From NCBI GenBank assembly GCA_001953115.1, contig LSSL01005672.1:1-39904 (forward strand): a stretch of DNA of 39,904 nt, read 5' to 3'. This document shows, in pieces, positions 1-10,780 of the stretch. The stretch comes from Smittium mucronatum. Lineage: Eukaryota; Kickxellomycota; Harpellomycetes; Harpellales; Legeriomycetaceae. Below the pieces are notes generated by a model. That model did not search any database, was not told the DNA's origin, and saw nothing but the letters and a program-made list of their open reading frames with translations. The position numbers and the translations under genes are program-made. The number at the start of each line of letters is the position of its first letter. Within the stretch, counting starts at the first letter, position 1.

Positions 1-2380
1 AAATTAGTTTTATAAAAAACAATGCAGACAAAATATATAATAGTTAAAATTTATTATGTAATTTCTTTTCAGAAAGATATAATATTTATATTAAATATGT
101 GAGCGAATTCTGAATTAGTACCTTTTATTAAGAAATTTACGCAAATATTTAAAAACAATTTAATTTATTTTCTTATCGCTTAGCATAATAAAATTCTCAC
201 AATTAAATAATAATTTTGGTAAAATATATTTAGAAAACCCTAGGTATTTTATTTTAGAAACATTATTTATCCAATTTGTATTAATTTACATAATAACTTT
301 ATAAAATTTTCTTTGCATGGCCTCTCAAGATATTAAAAAAAATACTTTTAAAATGGAAAAATTTCGCGATTTTAGATCTACAGTTATTCAATAGCTCTAA
401 TTTACGATAAATTATATCTTTGAAATTTATAATAAAATTTAAAAGAAAATGGACAATAGATAATATTTTTTTTTTATCATTAAAGTTTGTATTTATCAAA
501 TCACACAATTCGACATTTTAATGCCATAAATTTTGATATGAGGGTAATTTTAATTTACTTTAAAATGTAATATTTGAGATAAATAACCCCTATTTTAGCA
601 TTTAAGCACTTGAATTATTTTCAATAATTATGTTGTACTAAATTTTATAGTTATTTTATATTTGTGAAGTGTCAATTTATACTTAAATTTCTATCAAGTT
701 TACGTTATTATTTTTTAATTGATAGATTTCTCTCTAAATTTTCATCAAAGCTAGTATATGATTTATGCATACTACATATTTTTATACTATTACCAATATT
801 CGCAAACTTAATCAAAATATAGCTACTTCTTTGGTTTAGGAATAAAATTATCTATAATCTAATATTATCACATTTACAATTAGCATAAATTTCTTTGCCA
901 ATATTTACAATTTTTTTTTATTTAATGTTTTTCAATGCATTAATAATTGTAATTACAATATTAAGAAAATTGTATAAAATTTTTTTTCGTATATTAAATA
1001 AATTTAAAGCGTAAAATATTTATTTAATATTTTTATAATAAGACAATTTTAAATAAACTTATTGTAAAGTTATATATTTTTCAAAACACCGGAATATAAA
1101 GAATAGAAAAATTAAATTTTCATTATTTCGACAGTTAATATTATTTATCATAAAACTCTTATTTTAACATGTTTACTCTTTTAAAAGTAATTTTGGGAAA
1201 TATTTTCTTTTATTTTTTAAATTAATGTGTAAAAAAAATTATACTTTATGAATCATGATTTATGTTAATGTGAATCAGCTTTTTTTGATTATTTAAAAAC
1301 GTGTAGTTGAATCTAAAATAATAAACAATGAATATATAATTGACCAAATAAATAATATTGAATGGATAAAATTTTATAAAATTAACCATATAACACGATT
1401 ATTCTTCCTTATTTATTTTTTCTAGGGGTTTAAGAGGTCAATTTTATTTAGTATAGGTGTTTTATATTGGGAGAAATACTTAGTGTATGAATTGAATTTA
1501 TTTGATTTTTGCATTGTATTTAAAACAATAACTTTATTACAGACTGATTTATATGCATTTGAATTACACTTCCGAAAATCTTCTATCTTTTTCACTTATG
1601 CTTTTACTGCACATATTGCATTTCATTACCCTGTATATCTATTCATATCGAATTTTTTATATAGAATCTTGATAAATTACACCGTTTACCAATTTATTGA
1701 TTTCAAATAATTTAAGAAAATCTTAAGTTCGATTAAAGTTATCTTTTTAACTATCAGTAGAAAATAAAATATCTTTTAAAACTTCAAAAAAAATAGTTTA
1801 GGTTTATTAAAAAGCCCAAATGTATATCTCGATAAAAATTGATAAAAATAAATCCATAATTTACGGAATATGTTATTAATTGATATTAAAAAATTGTTTT
1901 TTATTTATAAAATATATTAGAAATTTCATTTAATAGGTAAATTTTAATCTTTCTGTTAAAATAGAAAAATTAAAAAATATATAGTTAAAAGGATCAGGTA
2001 AATTTATGCACGAATTATTTTAAAAAATAATTTAATTTTAATTTAATTTAGGACTTCTTAGAGAAATAATGCAAGCAATTGAGCTAATAATTTCAAAATT
2101 TTAAAATTTCTAAAGCTAAATTTTTATATTACCCCATATTTTCTGGGAAATTGATGTTTATTTAAAAGATATTTTAAGTATAATGGTTAGGTTTTTATTA
2201 AAATTAATGGATAATTAATATATACCTAAAAAGAAAATATAAATATGCTTATTATTAATTAGTCTCTATACCCAATTTTGATATCTAGTTCATTTTACAT
2301 TTTTATTTTAGTCATTGTAGATTTATTTTATAGGTATCTATTCTGTTATATAAGAGTAATGCACTCATAATCTAGTTTTT
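1..2380. other. AT-rich desert, no supported gene
   Basis: This stretch is dominated by A/T runs and has stops in all frames every few codons. Short open frames exist (for example 299-508 on the minus strand and 1483-1710 on the plus strand), but they are rich in Phe, Ile, Leu, Asn and Lys as expected of translated AT-rich noise. They show no motif and no plausible start context. I see no repeat, transposon end or RNA gene here. Confidence 0.6.
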
Positions 2381-2641
2381 TTCTGGAAATAAGATATCTC
2401 CAAAACCGATTTGAAGGTGCGCGAGGTAATTAAAGTACTTTTTAGGTCCGTCTCAAAGTCGATCAAAGTAATTAACTGACTCATAATAAAAATAAGATGG
2501 AAAAAATATTTATAGTATATTACTTATTCCAAATTTTAAGTAAGGGTATATATTTTTGAAAAATCGAGAGTGAGAATCACCCATTTCCGGAATTATATTC
2601 TTATCTATTTTCATTACGATTCCATTTATTTTCACCTTGCG

Positions 2642-2666
2642 ATTGGCCTTGAAATACCTGGCCAAT
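2642..2666. repeat. perfect 7-bp inverted repeat (hairpin)
   Basis: ATTGGCC at 2642-2648 is repeated in inverse orientation as GGCCAAT at 2660-2666 with an 11-base loop. A G+C-containing perfect stem is uncommon in this AT-rich background. Function is unknown; no U-run follows that would make it a terminator. Confidence 0.4.
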
Positions 2667-2772
2667 AGGGTTCCAATTTGTAACTAATGAGACAGATTTA
2701 GCAATTAATTCTAAGGTTTAATCATCTTTAATACATCAGTAATAGGTTAAAAATTAAAATTAGTTCATAAAG

Positions 2773-2788
2773 CCAGGTTAAAACCTGG
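2773..2788. repeat. 16-bp near-palindrome
   Basis: CCAGGTT (2773-2779), two A residues, then AACCTGG (2782-2788) form a perfect 7-bp inverted repeat with a 2-base centre. It could be a dimeric protein-binding site or a chance or element-derived palindrome. There is no adjacent gene to connect it with. Confidence 0.4.
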
Positions 2789-3246
2789 AGAATTTCGTTT
2801 TTTCGAGGTTCTCAGTGCTATAAATACAGGTAATGGGTTGAAAAATAAGGTTTATTTGGACCCGCCCCAAAGAAATAAATTGATATATCTTTGAAGCTCA
2901 TGTTGATGGGGATGTAAAAAAGTGAAGATTCGTGTACTCACTTTATTTATCTTGTGTAAAACTGTAGTTCTTGGGCGCTAAAAATGAGAGAGGAGTTCTC
3001 TTTTTCTTGGATTCGAATCCATATTTTTCACCTTCAAATTACACTTTTTATCTGGTGGAATTCTCCTTAAAAATCCCTCAAATAAAATTATAGACTATTC
3101 CAACAGGACTCATGAAAATCGTTAATCACTCAGATTAACGAGCTGCCAATGAATCCAGAAATTGACACAAAAGATAAAAATTATCTTTATCTCCGGGTTC
3201 AAATCAGAAGAAACCTCTCGAAATATAATCAACCTTCCGTGTTATC

Positions 3247-3550
3247 TGTTATATGAATAAAAAATCATACCGAATAGCCCGTAGAATCTTGGTATCTTAA
3301 TCAATATTAATCAAAAAAATTTCTCTTATGATTTTAGTTGATAATCTTGATGGGATATTATTGATTAATTAATCAATTAATGCTTATACTAATTTATTAA
3401 TCAGTTTCATTGTTTTATTTACCATTTTTAGATTCACCTTTTGGGATGAATCCAGTTCAATTTTTAATGGATATATTTTATCAATAAATATTTAAATCTA
3501 ACATACTCATTTACAGAAAATTATAATATTAACCATGATTACATTTTACA
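3247..3550 (+). repeat. 5' LTR of the Ty3/gypsy-type element
   Basis: Begins TGTTATAT and ends ATTTTACA, so it has the canonical TG...CA termini. It aligns along its whole length with 8450-8752. A well conserved block containing GATTCACCTTTTGGGATGAA lies near 3431-3450, followed by another containing TTTTTAATGGATAT. The promoter and polyadenylation signal of the element should lie here, but I cannot place them reliably in such AT-rich sequence. Confidence 0.9.
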
Positions 3551-3982
3551 GTCGAGCCCGATACAAAATATTATTTTGTTTACTATAGATACAGTTAACT
3601 GACTTTAAACCCGATTAAATTAAACATTTAATCGAAAAAAAAAAAATTGAATCTTGATTTCCATATATAAATTTTCTAGATAATTGAAATCAAGTATTTT
3701 CTTTGACTAAGGGGTTATTCTGTCAATTTTTTTATAAAAATTGAAAGCTCGAATCTCAAATAAATAGTACGTGTCAAAGCTTTATATTGTATACTGAATA
3801 AAATTTTATTTTTAAAGTTAGTTAAATTACCTCTCTACCAGTTCTTGAAAATGAAATAAAAGATTCTTTTCAAAATAAATCTTTAGTAAGTGGTCACACA
3901 CCATTGTGTTTTTATAGTTTTGGTAAATATTGAATTATAATTGGTAGCATTAAAAGGCGAATCTATAAAAAAACAAGTTTAA

Positions 3983-5040
3983 ATGGATATGAAAAACAAA
4001 TATCTAGAACCTATGTAATACTGTGGTAAAGGTGAAAAAGATGCAGAGAAGTGGATAAAACTATTTATTTGTTTTATTACCACTTTTAATGGTCTGAATC
4101 ACAAAACATTGAATATTTATACATGTTCTTAAAGGAGAGGGCCTTGCTATGGTATAAACGAAACTATTCCGGTGATATCACATGGCCTGAACTAAAAAAT
4201 GGATTCATATCTAAATCTTCAGATGATAAAATTTAGAATGCAGCCTGGAATGAATTAATAATATACATAAGTGAGAGTAAGGCTATATTGAAATATCCTC
4301 TGGTATCATGCGATTGTTCATTAATGCTAACATTTTATCAGAAACAGAGAGATTAAGATTCTTATTAAGGTCCCTCTCAGCCAATCATAAAAGAAATAAT
4401 ATTTCTGATTACGCTAAAACGGTAGATGCAGCATTGGAAATCCTACCAAAAGCGAAGAGTTTAGATAAAATCATCAAATAATCTGAATTGCATATTAAGT
4501 AATCAAAACCTAAAATTGGAGCGAAGGGTAAAGTAGAGATTTTGATAAATATAATCGAAATTTTGAGTGTCAATCTTCTTAAAAATGAGAATTATAAATA
4601 ACAAGACTACAAAAACAGAATATTTATAGTAAAATTCTTCTTATGCAATATATTCGGGCACCGATCAGACTAATGTTATATACTCCAAAAAAATCAACCA
4701 AACACTCAACAGTTTTCTGTAATGAGATTTAAAAACAAAGATACAGGTAACGAAAAAAATTAACACGGCTTGAACTGAATTAAAGTGTAGTCATCAAGAA
4801 ATGATGAGCTTTAAATTTTCCTAGCTGAAAAACTATCTACAAATTCATCTTTCATAAAAAAGGTTAAGATAATAGGGTGATTGAAACGGTATAAATTCTG
4901 ATAATATTTCAACTGAATCTGTTAGATCTCGAATTCAAGAAAGAAAAACTGTAAATATCAGAATATTCGAAGACATAGTACCATGCTCTATATGTGGAAA
5001 ACTCTCATACTCCAAAGTGGATCCAAGCCTATCACAATTA
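3983..5040 (+). pseudogene. Gag polyprotein relic with zinc knuckle
   Basis: Gag is the capsid and nucleocapsid protein of LTR retrotransposons. An ATG at 3983 opens a frame that soon reads GKGEKDAEKWIKLF. After a shift it continues with FLKERALLWYKRNY and ITWPELKNGFI (about 4120-4210), the 'sum of hydrophobics plus W..L...F' pattern of retrotransposon capsids. Near 4983-5010 the translation CSICGKLSYS matches the start of a CCHC zinc knuckle (C-x2-C-G-K-x2-H) with the His changed to Tyr (CAC to TAC would do it). Several stops and frame changes separate these blocks. It lies 430 bp downstream of the 5' LTR and runs into the protease region. It cannot make a functional capsid. Confidence 0.75.
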
Positions 5041-5149
5041 TTAAAAGTGACTCTTAGTGCCAAAAATCTGTATCAAAAACTATTCAAGCGCATTCGAGTT
5101 AATTTAAATATAAATTTTAGACTTAATGTAGAAATAAGTTAATAACTTT

Positions 5150-5450
5150 CGGATATTAATATCAATCTTTGGATAGAATCACAAGTCAGTTTTAGATATG
5201 GGTGCAACACACATAATCACATCAAAAGATATGGTTTTCGAATTGGGATTAATTTTAAACTACCAGCAACATCAAATAATAGTCACTGCGGATGAAACTT
5301 AACACAATAATCTGGGTAAAATCACTGAAGTTCCTATAAATATAGCGAATTACAGTTTTATATCCGATTTTTTAGTAAAATAAATTCAATAAACCAATGA
5401 TAATACTTGGAGCGGATTGGTTTGGTAAGTAAAATAGCTGTAATAGATCT
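5150..5450 (+). pseudogene. retroviral-type aspartic protease relic
   Basis: In LTR retrotransposons this protease cuts the Gag-Pol precursor. At about 5186-5250 the frame reads VLDMGATHIITSKDM, which is the active-site signature L-D-T/S-G-A-T followed by the usual I-[IT]; the Thr after the catalytic Asp is now Met. About 65 codons later PMIILGADWFGK (about 5394-5430) matches the C-terminal I-L-G-x-D-W-[FL] motif of gypsy proteases. The two blocks are in different frames, with stops between (for example after TADET). It sits between the zinc knuckle and RT, as expected. Confidence 0.8.
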
Positions 5451-5589
5451 GAGATATAAAGAGTTACTGTTAGAATCAAGAGGAAAAGATATAACACTTG
5501 AATTAAAATTTAAAAATCCAAGAAGAAGAATAAATAAAGCAATGAAAATTTTCGCAATAGGTGTGGAAGAACGTCAATAGGTGGATTCG

Positions 5590-6400
5590 GGGTGTCTTAG
5601 TCTTAAAATATTGCAATTACTGTAAAATTTTCAGGAGATATTTGCTAGTAATGGATTAAATGTTATTCAAACAAATGAGGTCTTTTATCGAATTGAAGCT
5701 AGGAATGAAAATCAAATAAGCTTATATCCATACCTGGTGCCTCACATAATGAAAGATAAGATCAAAAGTGAGACTATTGACATGAAAAAAAGATAAATCA
5801 TACTAAAGCGCGATTTAGAACGGTGTGCTCGTATTGTGACTGTATGAAAAAGGACGGAAATGTTCATATATGATATTATTATCGTAGAATAAATGATATC
5901 ACGAAAAAAGATTACTACCCACTTTCTCATGTAGAAGAAATATTTAATTCACTTTCGGGCTCAAAAATATTCAGTAAATTAGGTGCTAAGAACGGTTTCC
6001 GACAAGTGGTGATGAATCCAATAGACACACCATAAACTTTTTTTTGATATCCAAGAGGGGGACTATTTTGTTCTATATTAATCCCTTTTGGACTTAAAAA
6101 CAGTTTTGCTACGTTCCAAAGACTAATGGAAAGAAAACCAGAGTAGGTGCTATTGAAATAGGCACTAATTTTTATTGATGAATTAATAATATATTCCATA
6201 TCTGTGGAAAAACATTCAATTCATTTGGGATTCTTGTTTCAGCTATTGAAAGTCATAATATAAAACTTAATAGAGCGTAATTTAATTTATTAAATGCAGA
6301 GCTAAACTTTCTGGGGCATACAATAAAAAAAAAAAAAATCAAAAAAACCTGAATAAAGTAAAGGCACTGCTAGAAGTTAGAGATCCAAAGAGCTTAAAGG
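5590..6400 (+). pseudogene. reverse transcriptase relic
   Basis: This domain copied the element RNA into DNA. Recognisable blocks in order are DDITKKDYYPLSHVEEIF-like sequence (about 5895-5945; PLP.I.. in intact RTs), GSKIFSKLGAKNGFRQV (about 5960-6005; K.FS.LD...G..Q), PRGGLFC and PFGLKNSFATFQRLM (about 6046-6130; PFGL.NAP.TFQR.M), then FIDELIIYS (about 6171-6197), the position of the Y-x-D-D catalytic box. The box has Phe for Tyr and Glu for the second Asp. Next come ELNFLGH-like residues (about 6300). TAA codons interrupt it at Lys and other positions, so these are disabling mutations rather than a reassigned code. Several minus-strand open frames here are shadows. Confidence 0.88.
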
Positions 6401-6559
6401 ATTTAAAATCACTTTACGGGATGATTTGGTATTACGTGAATAATATTCGGATCTATTAAAATACCTACCCCATTGACTAATCTGCTCAGAAAACAAGTAA
6501 AATGGACTTGGGAGGAGACTCAAAGAAAATCGGCTAAAGATCTTAAAATATCTTTGACT

Positions 6560-6990
6560 GAATACCCAGACCTCACACAACTCATATAGAAAGAGCCATT
6601 CATCCTTATAACAGATGTTAATGGTTTGAGACTTGGAGCTGTACTCTCACAGCAAATCAAAGATAAATAGATACCAATATTTTTTGGAATCAGAACTCTC
6701 CATAAACACGAGAAAAACTACTATTGTGATAAAATGGAAGGTCTTGGAGTTATGTGGGGGGGTTTAATTATTCAAAAATCCCAATTGGTGAAAAATTTTC
6801 ATTTTATAACAGATCATTCTGCATTAGTACAATTATTCGGATCAAAGGAATTATCTGGGAAACTTGTAAGATGGAACAAAATACTCTGGGGGTATGAATT
6901 TGAAATAATAAATTGACCAATATCACAGAAAACAGCTGACTATTTGAGTAGAGATTCACTTGAGCCTGAAAAATATTCGTATGGTTGGAA
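6560..6990 (+). pseudogene. RNase H relic of the pol gene
   Basis: RNase H removes the RNA strand after reverse transcription. FILITDVNGLRLGAVLSQQ (about 6598-6655) matches the F.L.TDAS..G.GAVLSQ motif with the catalytic Asp retained. HEKNYYCDKMEGLGVMWG (about 6711-6765) matches the ..E..Y...EKE.LA.. helix with its Glu. FITDHSALVQLF (about 6803-6838) matches the F.V.TDH.AL..L motif. The C-terminal border reads EFEIIN, then a TGA, then PISQKTADYLSR (about 6895-6955), the ..G..N..AD.LSR tail; the TGA stands where an Arg codon CGA would fit. A 60-codon piece (6734-6916) remains open. Confidence 0.88.
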
Positions 6991-7019
6991 CTAATGGGAA
7001 TAAATTTGGATTGATCTAA

Positions 7020-8373
7020 AGAGATAAATAATTATATAAACTGTACGGATTATCAACCTAATTTCAGTGAGATTGAAATAAAAAAAATCAGAGACTCTTC
7101 TAGGCTTTCTGTAGATAAAATCTAATAAAATTTACAGGAATTCAAAGAGAATAGAAGACCTTCTGGATATAAATGAAGATAAAATTATATAATACATACA
7201 AAAAATACATAATGAGTACATTCTGAGATAAAAAAACTAAGGATCACGTAAAAAGGATTTATAAAGGATAAGGACTGTTCAAAATAGCTATAGAAGTGGT
7301 AGAAACATGTAAAATATATCAAATATATAATGTAAATATAACCAGATCTCATCAATGGTACCTATAATGGCTTTAAATAAATTTCAAATAATGTTAATGG
7401 AGGCTATATGCCCGATAAATCTTATATCTGCAAATGAAAATAGATATTTACTAACCACTATAGATTACGTAAATAAACAGCCCATAGCAATCGCGGTACA
7501 AAATAAACAATCGGAAACGGTATTAAAATTATTTATTACAGAGATCTTACAGAAATACGGAGTTCATCAACAGATAATTTCAGATCGTAGATCAAATTTT
7601 CATAGTGATATTTCTGTGAAGTTCTATGAAACCTTGGGAATAAAACACACACCTACAACTAATATCGTCTGCAATCAAATTGAATAGTTGAAAGGCTAAA
7701 CAGAATTTTGAAGGGTGTATAAGGAAAATTTTGTGTTGATAACGAGAATTATTGGGACTACAACTTGTGTAAAGCTTTAATGACAATTAGATCGATGAAA
7801 AATCAGTAGAAAGGTTTAATTCCAGCGGAACTAGTATATGGCGTCTATATGTTCTTCCAACGTTCTGAAAACTCCAGTATGCACATTAGATTTCGATAAG
7901 GAAATCACAAATAGGATCACATTCTTAAATAAAGGACAAACAGATGTGAAAAATCTGGGGGAAAAAAAACCTAATTATCAAACAGAAAAGCTCCAAAAGA
8001 TATAATAAGATTATCTTCATTAGCCAATTTAAATTAGGCTACCTTTTACTTTTTTTTTTTTACGCAGAATTTATTTTTAAACTTTATAAAAAAGAATAAA
8101 AACACCATTAAAAAATTTAATAAAAAGTTGAAAAAATTCGAAAAAATTTCCTACCCAACTTCTCTTCGCCGCGGCTACCGTTTACTTATACACACTGACT
8201 TATTAAAAATAAAATTTTCAGGAATATATGAAGGACAATATACAGTTATCAGAATGGGTGAAGAAGGGTCTTATAACATAATAGACTCAAACGGAAGCTT
8301 TGAAATTTTACATGATGATAAATTGAAACCATATAGGGAGAATAAAAAAATGATACCTACAGTATCTTCATAA
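7020..8373 (+). pseudogene. integrase relic
   Basis: Integrase inserts the cDNA. The zinc-binding N domain survives as VVETCKIYQIYNV (about 7296-7335), where the second Cys of C-x2-C is Tyr. The catalytic core is open from 7355 to 7687, with LLTTIDYVNKQPIAIAVQNK (first Asp) and QIISDRRSNFHS (second Asp). A one-base shift near 7685 moves the frame to ERLNRILKG and later GLIPAELVYG (about 7815-7845), typical of the core's end and the following helix. The C-terminal domain lies at 8128-8373, with FSGIYEGQYTVI and LHDDKLKPYRE motifs and no chromodomain. Stops occur at TAG and TAA between. The ORF ends 77 bp before the 3' LTR. Confidence 0.88.
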
Positions 8374-8449
8374 AAACTTAGCTCAAACTTGCTTAATTTT
8401 GACCAAGTAAGCCAAATAGAGTTGGAAATACAGCTTGAATTTGATGGAC

Positions 8450-8752
8450 TGTTATATAAATGAAAATTCATATCGGATAGTCAGTAGAATCTTAGTATCT
8501 TAATCAAGATTAAACAAAAAAATTTCTCCTACGGTTTTGGTTGATAATAATGACTATTTACCATTGTTTAATTAATTAATTAATGCTTTTACTTATTATC
8601 AATCAGTTTGATTTTTTTATTTACCATTTTTGGATTCACCTTTTGGGATGAATCCTGTTCAATTTTTAATGGATATCTTTTATAAATAAATACTTAAATA
8701 TTACATACTCATTTATAGAAGAGTTTAATATTAAATGTGATTACATTTTACA
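8450..8752 (+). repeat. 3' LTR of the Ty3/gypsy-type element
   Basis: Direct repeat of 3247-3550, starting TGTTATAT and ending ATTTTACA. The two copies differ by many substitutions and a few small indels, mostly in A/T stretches, while the GATTCACCTTTTGGGATGAA block is retained. The last integrase frame stops 77 bp upstream. Confidence 0.9.
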
Positions 8753-8841
8753 CAACCAATATACCACATGGTAACGTAACTAGATATAAATTATAAAATA
8801 AAGTAAGCTAAAAAAAATGATAAATGAAAAATAAACTATAA

Positions 8842-9015
8842 CTACACATTTTCAAGTTCAAGTTAAAAAAAAATTAAAGAAGATTTTAAAGAATTTATAA
8901 TAGATTTAAACATATTTCCAATAGATTTAAAATAATGTACAATAGTTTTTTAATAATGGTGGTATATAATAAAGAATATAAATTTGAATTAAAAAAATAT
9001 AAATCCAATTCAAAT
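8842..9015 (+). repeat. left inverted arm of the 1.2 kb element
   Basis: Contains CTACACATTTTCAAG, TTTATAATAGATTTAAAC and AATTTGAATTAAAAAAATAT. The same order of blocks is found on the minus strand of 9880-10042, with substitutions and short gaps, ending near TACTGGAAAATT on this side and TACCAGAAAATT on the other. Confidence 0.6.
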
Positions 9016-9879
9016 GATATATTACTGGAAAATTAAACTTTTAAATAAAAGAATAAGAAATACTTATTTTTGTTCTACATTTCATCCAAAGCTAAATGAT
9101 TAAAGATGTTTGACCCATCAAATTGACATTTTATTCAAAAAAAATTGGCAAATGCTACCTATAATAAAAAAAATTATTCATGCGATATCTTTTTTATATT
9201 TATTAATTATCTATTGAAGACTCAATAATTTGGATTAGAAACAAAACTATCTGTTTTCTTTTGCCATAAAAAATAAATAAATAAACCTTTACACTCTATT
9301 ATAGTGTCTATTACTACATAAAATGCATTTTTATGAGAAGTTGTCTTCATACAGTCGTGATTTTATTTAAAATTTTTAGTATTTGAATCTTTTTGATTTT
9401 TAATATGAATTCTTTTTATTCAAACTGGCTTATAAAAAAATAAAGAATAGTCTTTTTGATTTTCATTTATGCTAATACCAATTTTTGAAATATACATCGA
9501 TTTATAGAATTTTTTCATACTTCAAGTCACCCTTTACAACAACTAGATAAAAATAGTATGCATTATAATAAATGTTCTTGAGCTTTATAACCAGTTATAA
9601 ATTAAAATATTTTTCTCAAATATTTTGAAAACTATGAGTGAATGCCTTAGCATAATCATTTAAAAAAAATCTGAGAATTTATAGCCCACACAATTTGAAT
9701 TTTTTTGATTTTATTGAATTTCAAAGGCTAACTATTAATATAATAAAATTCCGTGATACAAAAAAAAACTATTAATTAAAAGGCAAATATCGATTTAGAA
9801 TAATGAAAACAGTGATGTAAACATTCACAGAATGGAAAGAATTGAGGTAGCTCATTAGATTTCATTAAAACAAAAATTT

Positions 9880-10042
9880 TCTGGTAAAAATATTAATATT
9901 AATATATTTTTTTTAATTCAAATTTACACTCTTTTAAATCTATTAAACATTATTTAAAATCTTTTATACATTTTTTTAAATCTATTGGAAATTATAATAA
10001 ATCCTCTTTACATTTTTTTAACTTTAATGTGAAAAGGTGTAG
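9880..10042 (-). repeat. right inverted arm of the 1.2 kb element
   Basis: Reverse complement begins CTACACCTTTTCACATTAAA, then has TTTCCAATAGATTTAAAA and AATTTGAATTAAAAAAAATA, in the same order as the left arm. Confidence 0.6.
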
Positions 10043-10780
10043 AAGCACGGATTTCATAAGTTATATGGTAATAATCCAAAAGGAACTTCATGAAAACAGT
10101 TATCACCCCAATCTACCCTAATAATAGACTGTATGGATATTATTTAGTGAAAACAGAAACACCAATAAAAAAAATATACACTGAGACTAAATAAAAATAA
10201 ATAAATAGCTGTTTTTTTTGTGTTAAACCCATGCAAAATAAGACATGGTGGAAATATCTGTGTTTTAGTTCATTGATAAACCCTCCGGTTTAACACCAGA
10301 CAGGGTGCTTTGGTAGTTATCGATTTGGTTATTTTTTATGAAAGGAGATCTCCGCTTCTTTTTTGCAAGTTTTGATGTAAAATCGGTAGTTTTTTTACCA
10401 CCATCGCATAGAGTAGGGCAATGATTTTTCCTATTCTTAGAGAATGGGGGGGGGGGGGTTAAAAAGACTTTTTTTAATGTCCCTATGTATTTTGTGTTTT
10501 ATAAAATAAATATTAACTTATTTATTTGTTCAAAAAAAAATTATTATCTGTAAATTTATAGTGCTAAAAGCACTAAGTATAATTAAAGAGGTTTGGATTC
10601 ATATATTTTTTCAAATTTAATTTCAATTTATAATTTCATGAGATTTTTTTTGATTTTATCTCCATTTATATAATTAATGGAAATTATTTAGCAACGATAG
10701 TATTTAAATTAACTGTTTTGTCAATAAAAATTTAATTAGGTTAAATTTCATTAAATAAAATAAAAATGTTAGTGGGATTA
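10043..10780. other. intergenic with a GC-richer island and a poly-G run
   Basis: Around 10200-10440 the sequence becomes much less AT-rich, with short dyads such as AAACCCTCCGGTTT near 10268-10281 and a G-run at 10446-10458. Neither strand translates into anything I recognise, and no tRNA, 5S rRNA or snRNA signature is visible. It may be a fragment of an older element or a decayed RNA gene. The rest is ordinary AT-rich sequence. Confidence 0.35.
10446..10458 (+). repeat. homopolymer of 13 G
   Basis: Thirteen consecutive G residues in sequence that is otherwise overwhelmingly A/T. The mirror-image case is the 12-C run at 36594-36605. Flanks of the two share little beyond TTA and an A-rich stretch just after the G-run. 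Confidence 0.9.

Larger units (their letters stand above)
2381..3246. other. less AT-rich segment upstream of the retrotransposon
   Basis: Base composition is visibly richer in G and C than in the preceding 2.4 kb, and it contains two perfect small hairpins (2642-2666 and 2773-2788). Two short strings resemble the B box of RNA polymerase III genes (around 3010 and 3197), but no tRNA cloverleaf can be built around either. Translated fragments on both strands look somewhat protein-like, yet none gives a recognisable domain. It may be the remains of an older element or gene. The retrotransposon's left LTR begins immediately after it. Confidence 0.35.
3247..8752 (+). mobile_element. degenerate Ty3/gypsy-type LTR retrotransposon, full length
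   Basis: A 5.5 kb element bounded by two directly repeated LTRs of 304 and 303 bp. Relics of Gag, aspartic protease, reverse transcriptase, RNase H and integrase lie between them in the order typical of Ty3/gypsy (Metaviridae) elements. Every domain is interrupted by stops or frameshifts, so it is dead. The two LTRs have drifted apart by many substitutions and small gaps, which points to an old insertion. No matching 4-6 bp target-site duplication is visible outside the LTRs (gttatc before, caacca after). The bases after the 5' LTR (gtcgagcccgata...) do not start with the TGG usual for a tRNA primer site. No strong polypurine tract precedes the 3' LTR. Confidence 0.92.
8842..10042. mobile_element. 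1.2 kb element with long terminal inverted repeats, non-autonomous
   Basis: The sequence starting CTACACATTTTCAAGTTCAA at 8842 reappears, diverged, on the other strand from 10042 inwards (CTACACCTTTTCACATTAAA). The match continues for roughly 170 bp on each side, including the shared block TTTCCAATAGATTTAAAA. Between the arms (about 9020-9880) is AT-rich DNA with no coding signal, so this is a foldback or MITE-like element of unknown superfamily. It lies only 90 bp beyond the 3' LTR of the retrotransposon. I cannot identify a target-site duplication. Confidence 0.6.

Noticed and set aside
1483..1710. Plus-strand open frame of 75 codons
   Set aside because: Phe/Tyr/Ile-rich, starts with GTG, no motif; typical of chance frames in AT-rich DNA.
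3000..3210. tRNA-like B boxes (GGATTCGAATCC near 3009 and GGGTTCAAATC near 3196)
   Set aside because: No A box at the right distance and no acceptor or anticodon stem can be formed; the first is a palindrome with a T loop of the wrong size.
5742..6580. Minus-strand open frames at 5742-5930, 5927-6199 and 6377-6580
   Set aside because: They are shadows of the plus-strand reverse transcriptase and RNase H of the LTR retrotransposon, which carry clear family motifs.
7592..8471. Minus-strand open frames at 7592-7786 and 8271-8471
   Set aside because: Both overlap recognisable plus-strand integrase or the 3' LTR; no motif of their own.
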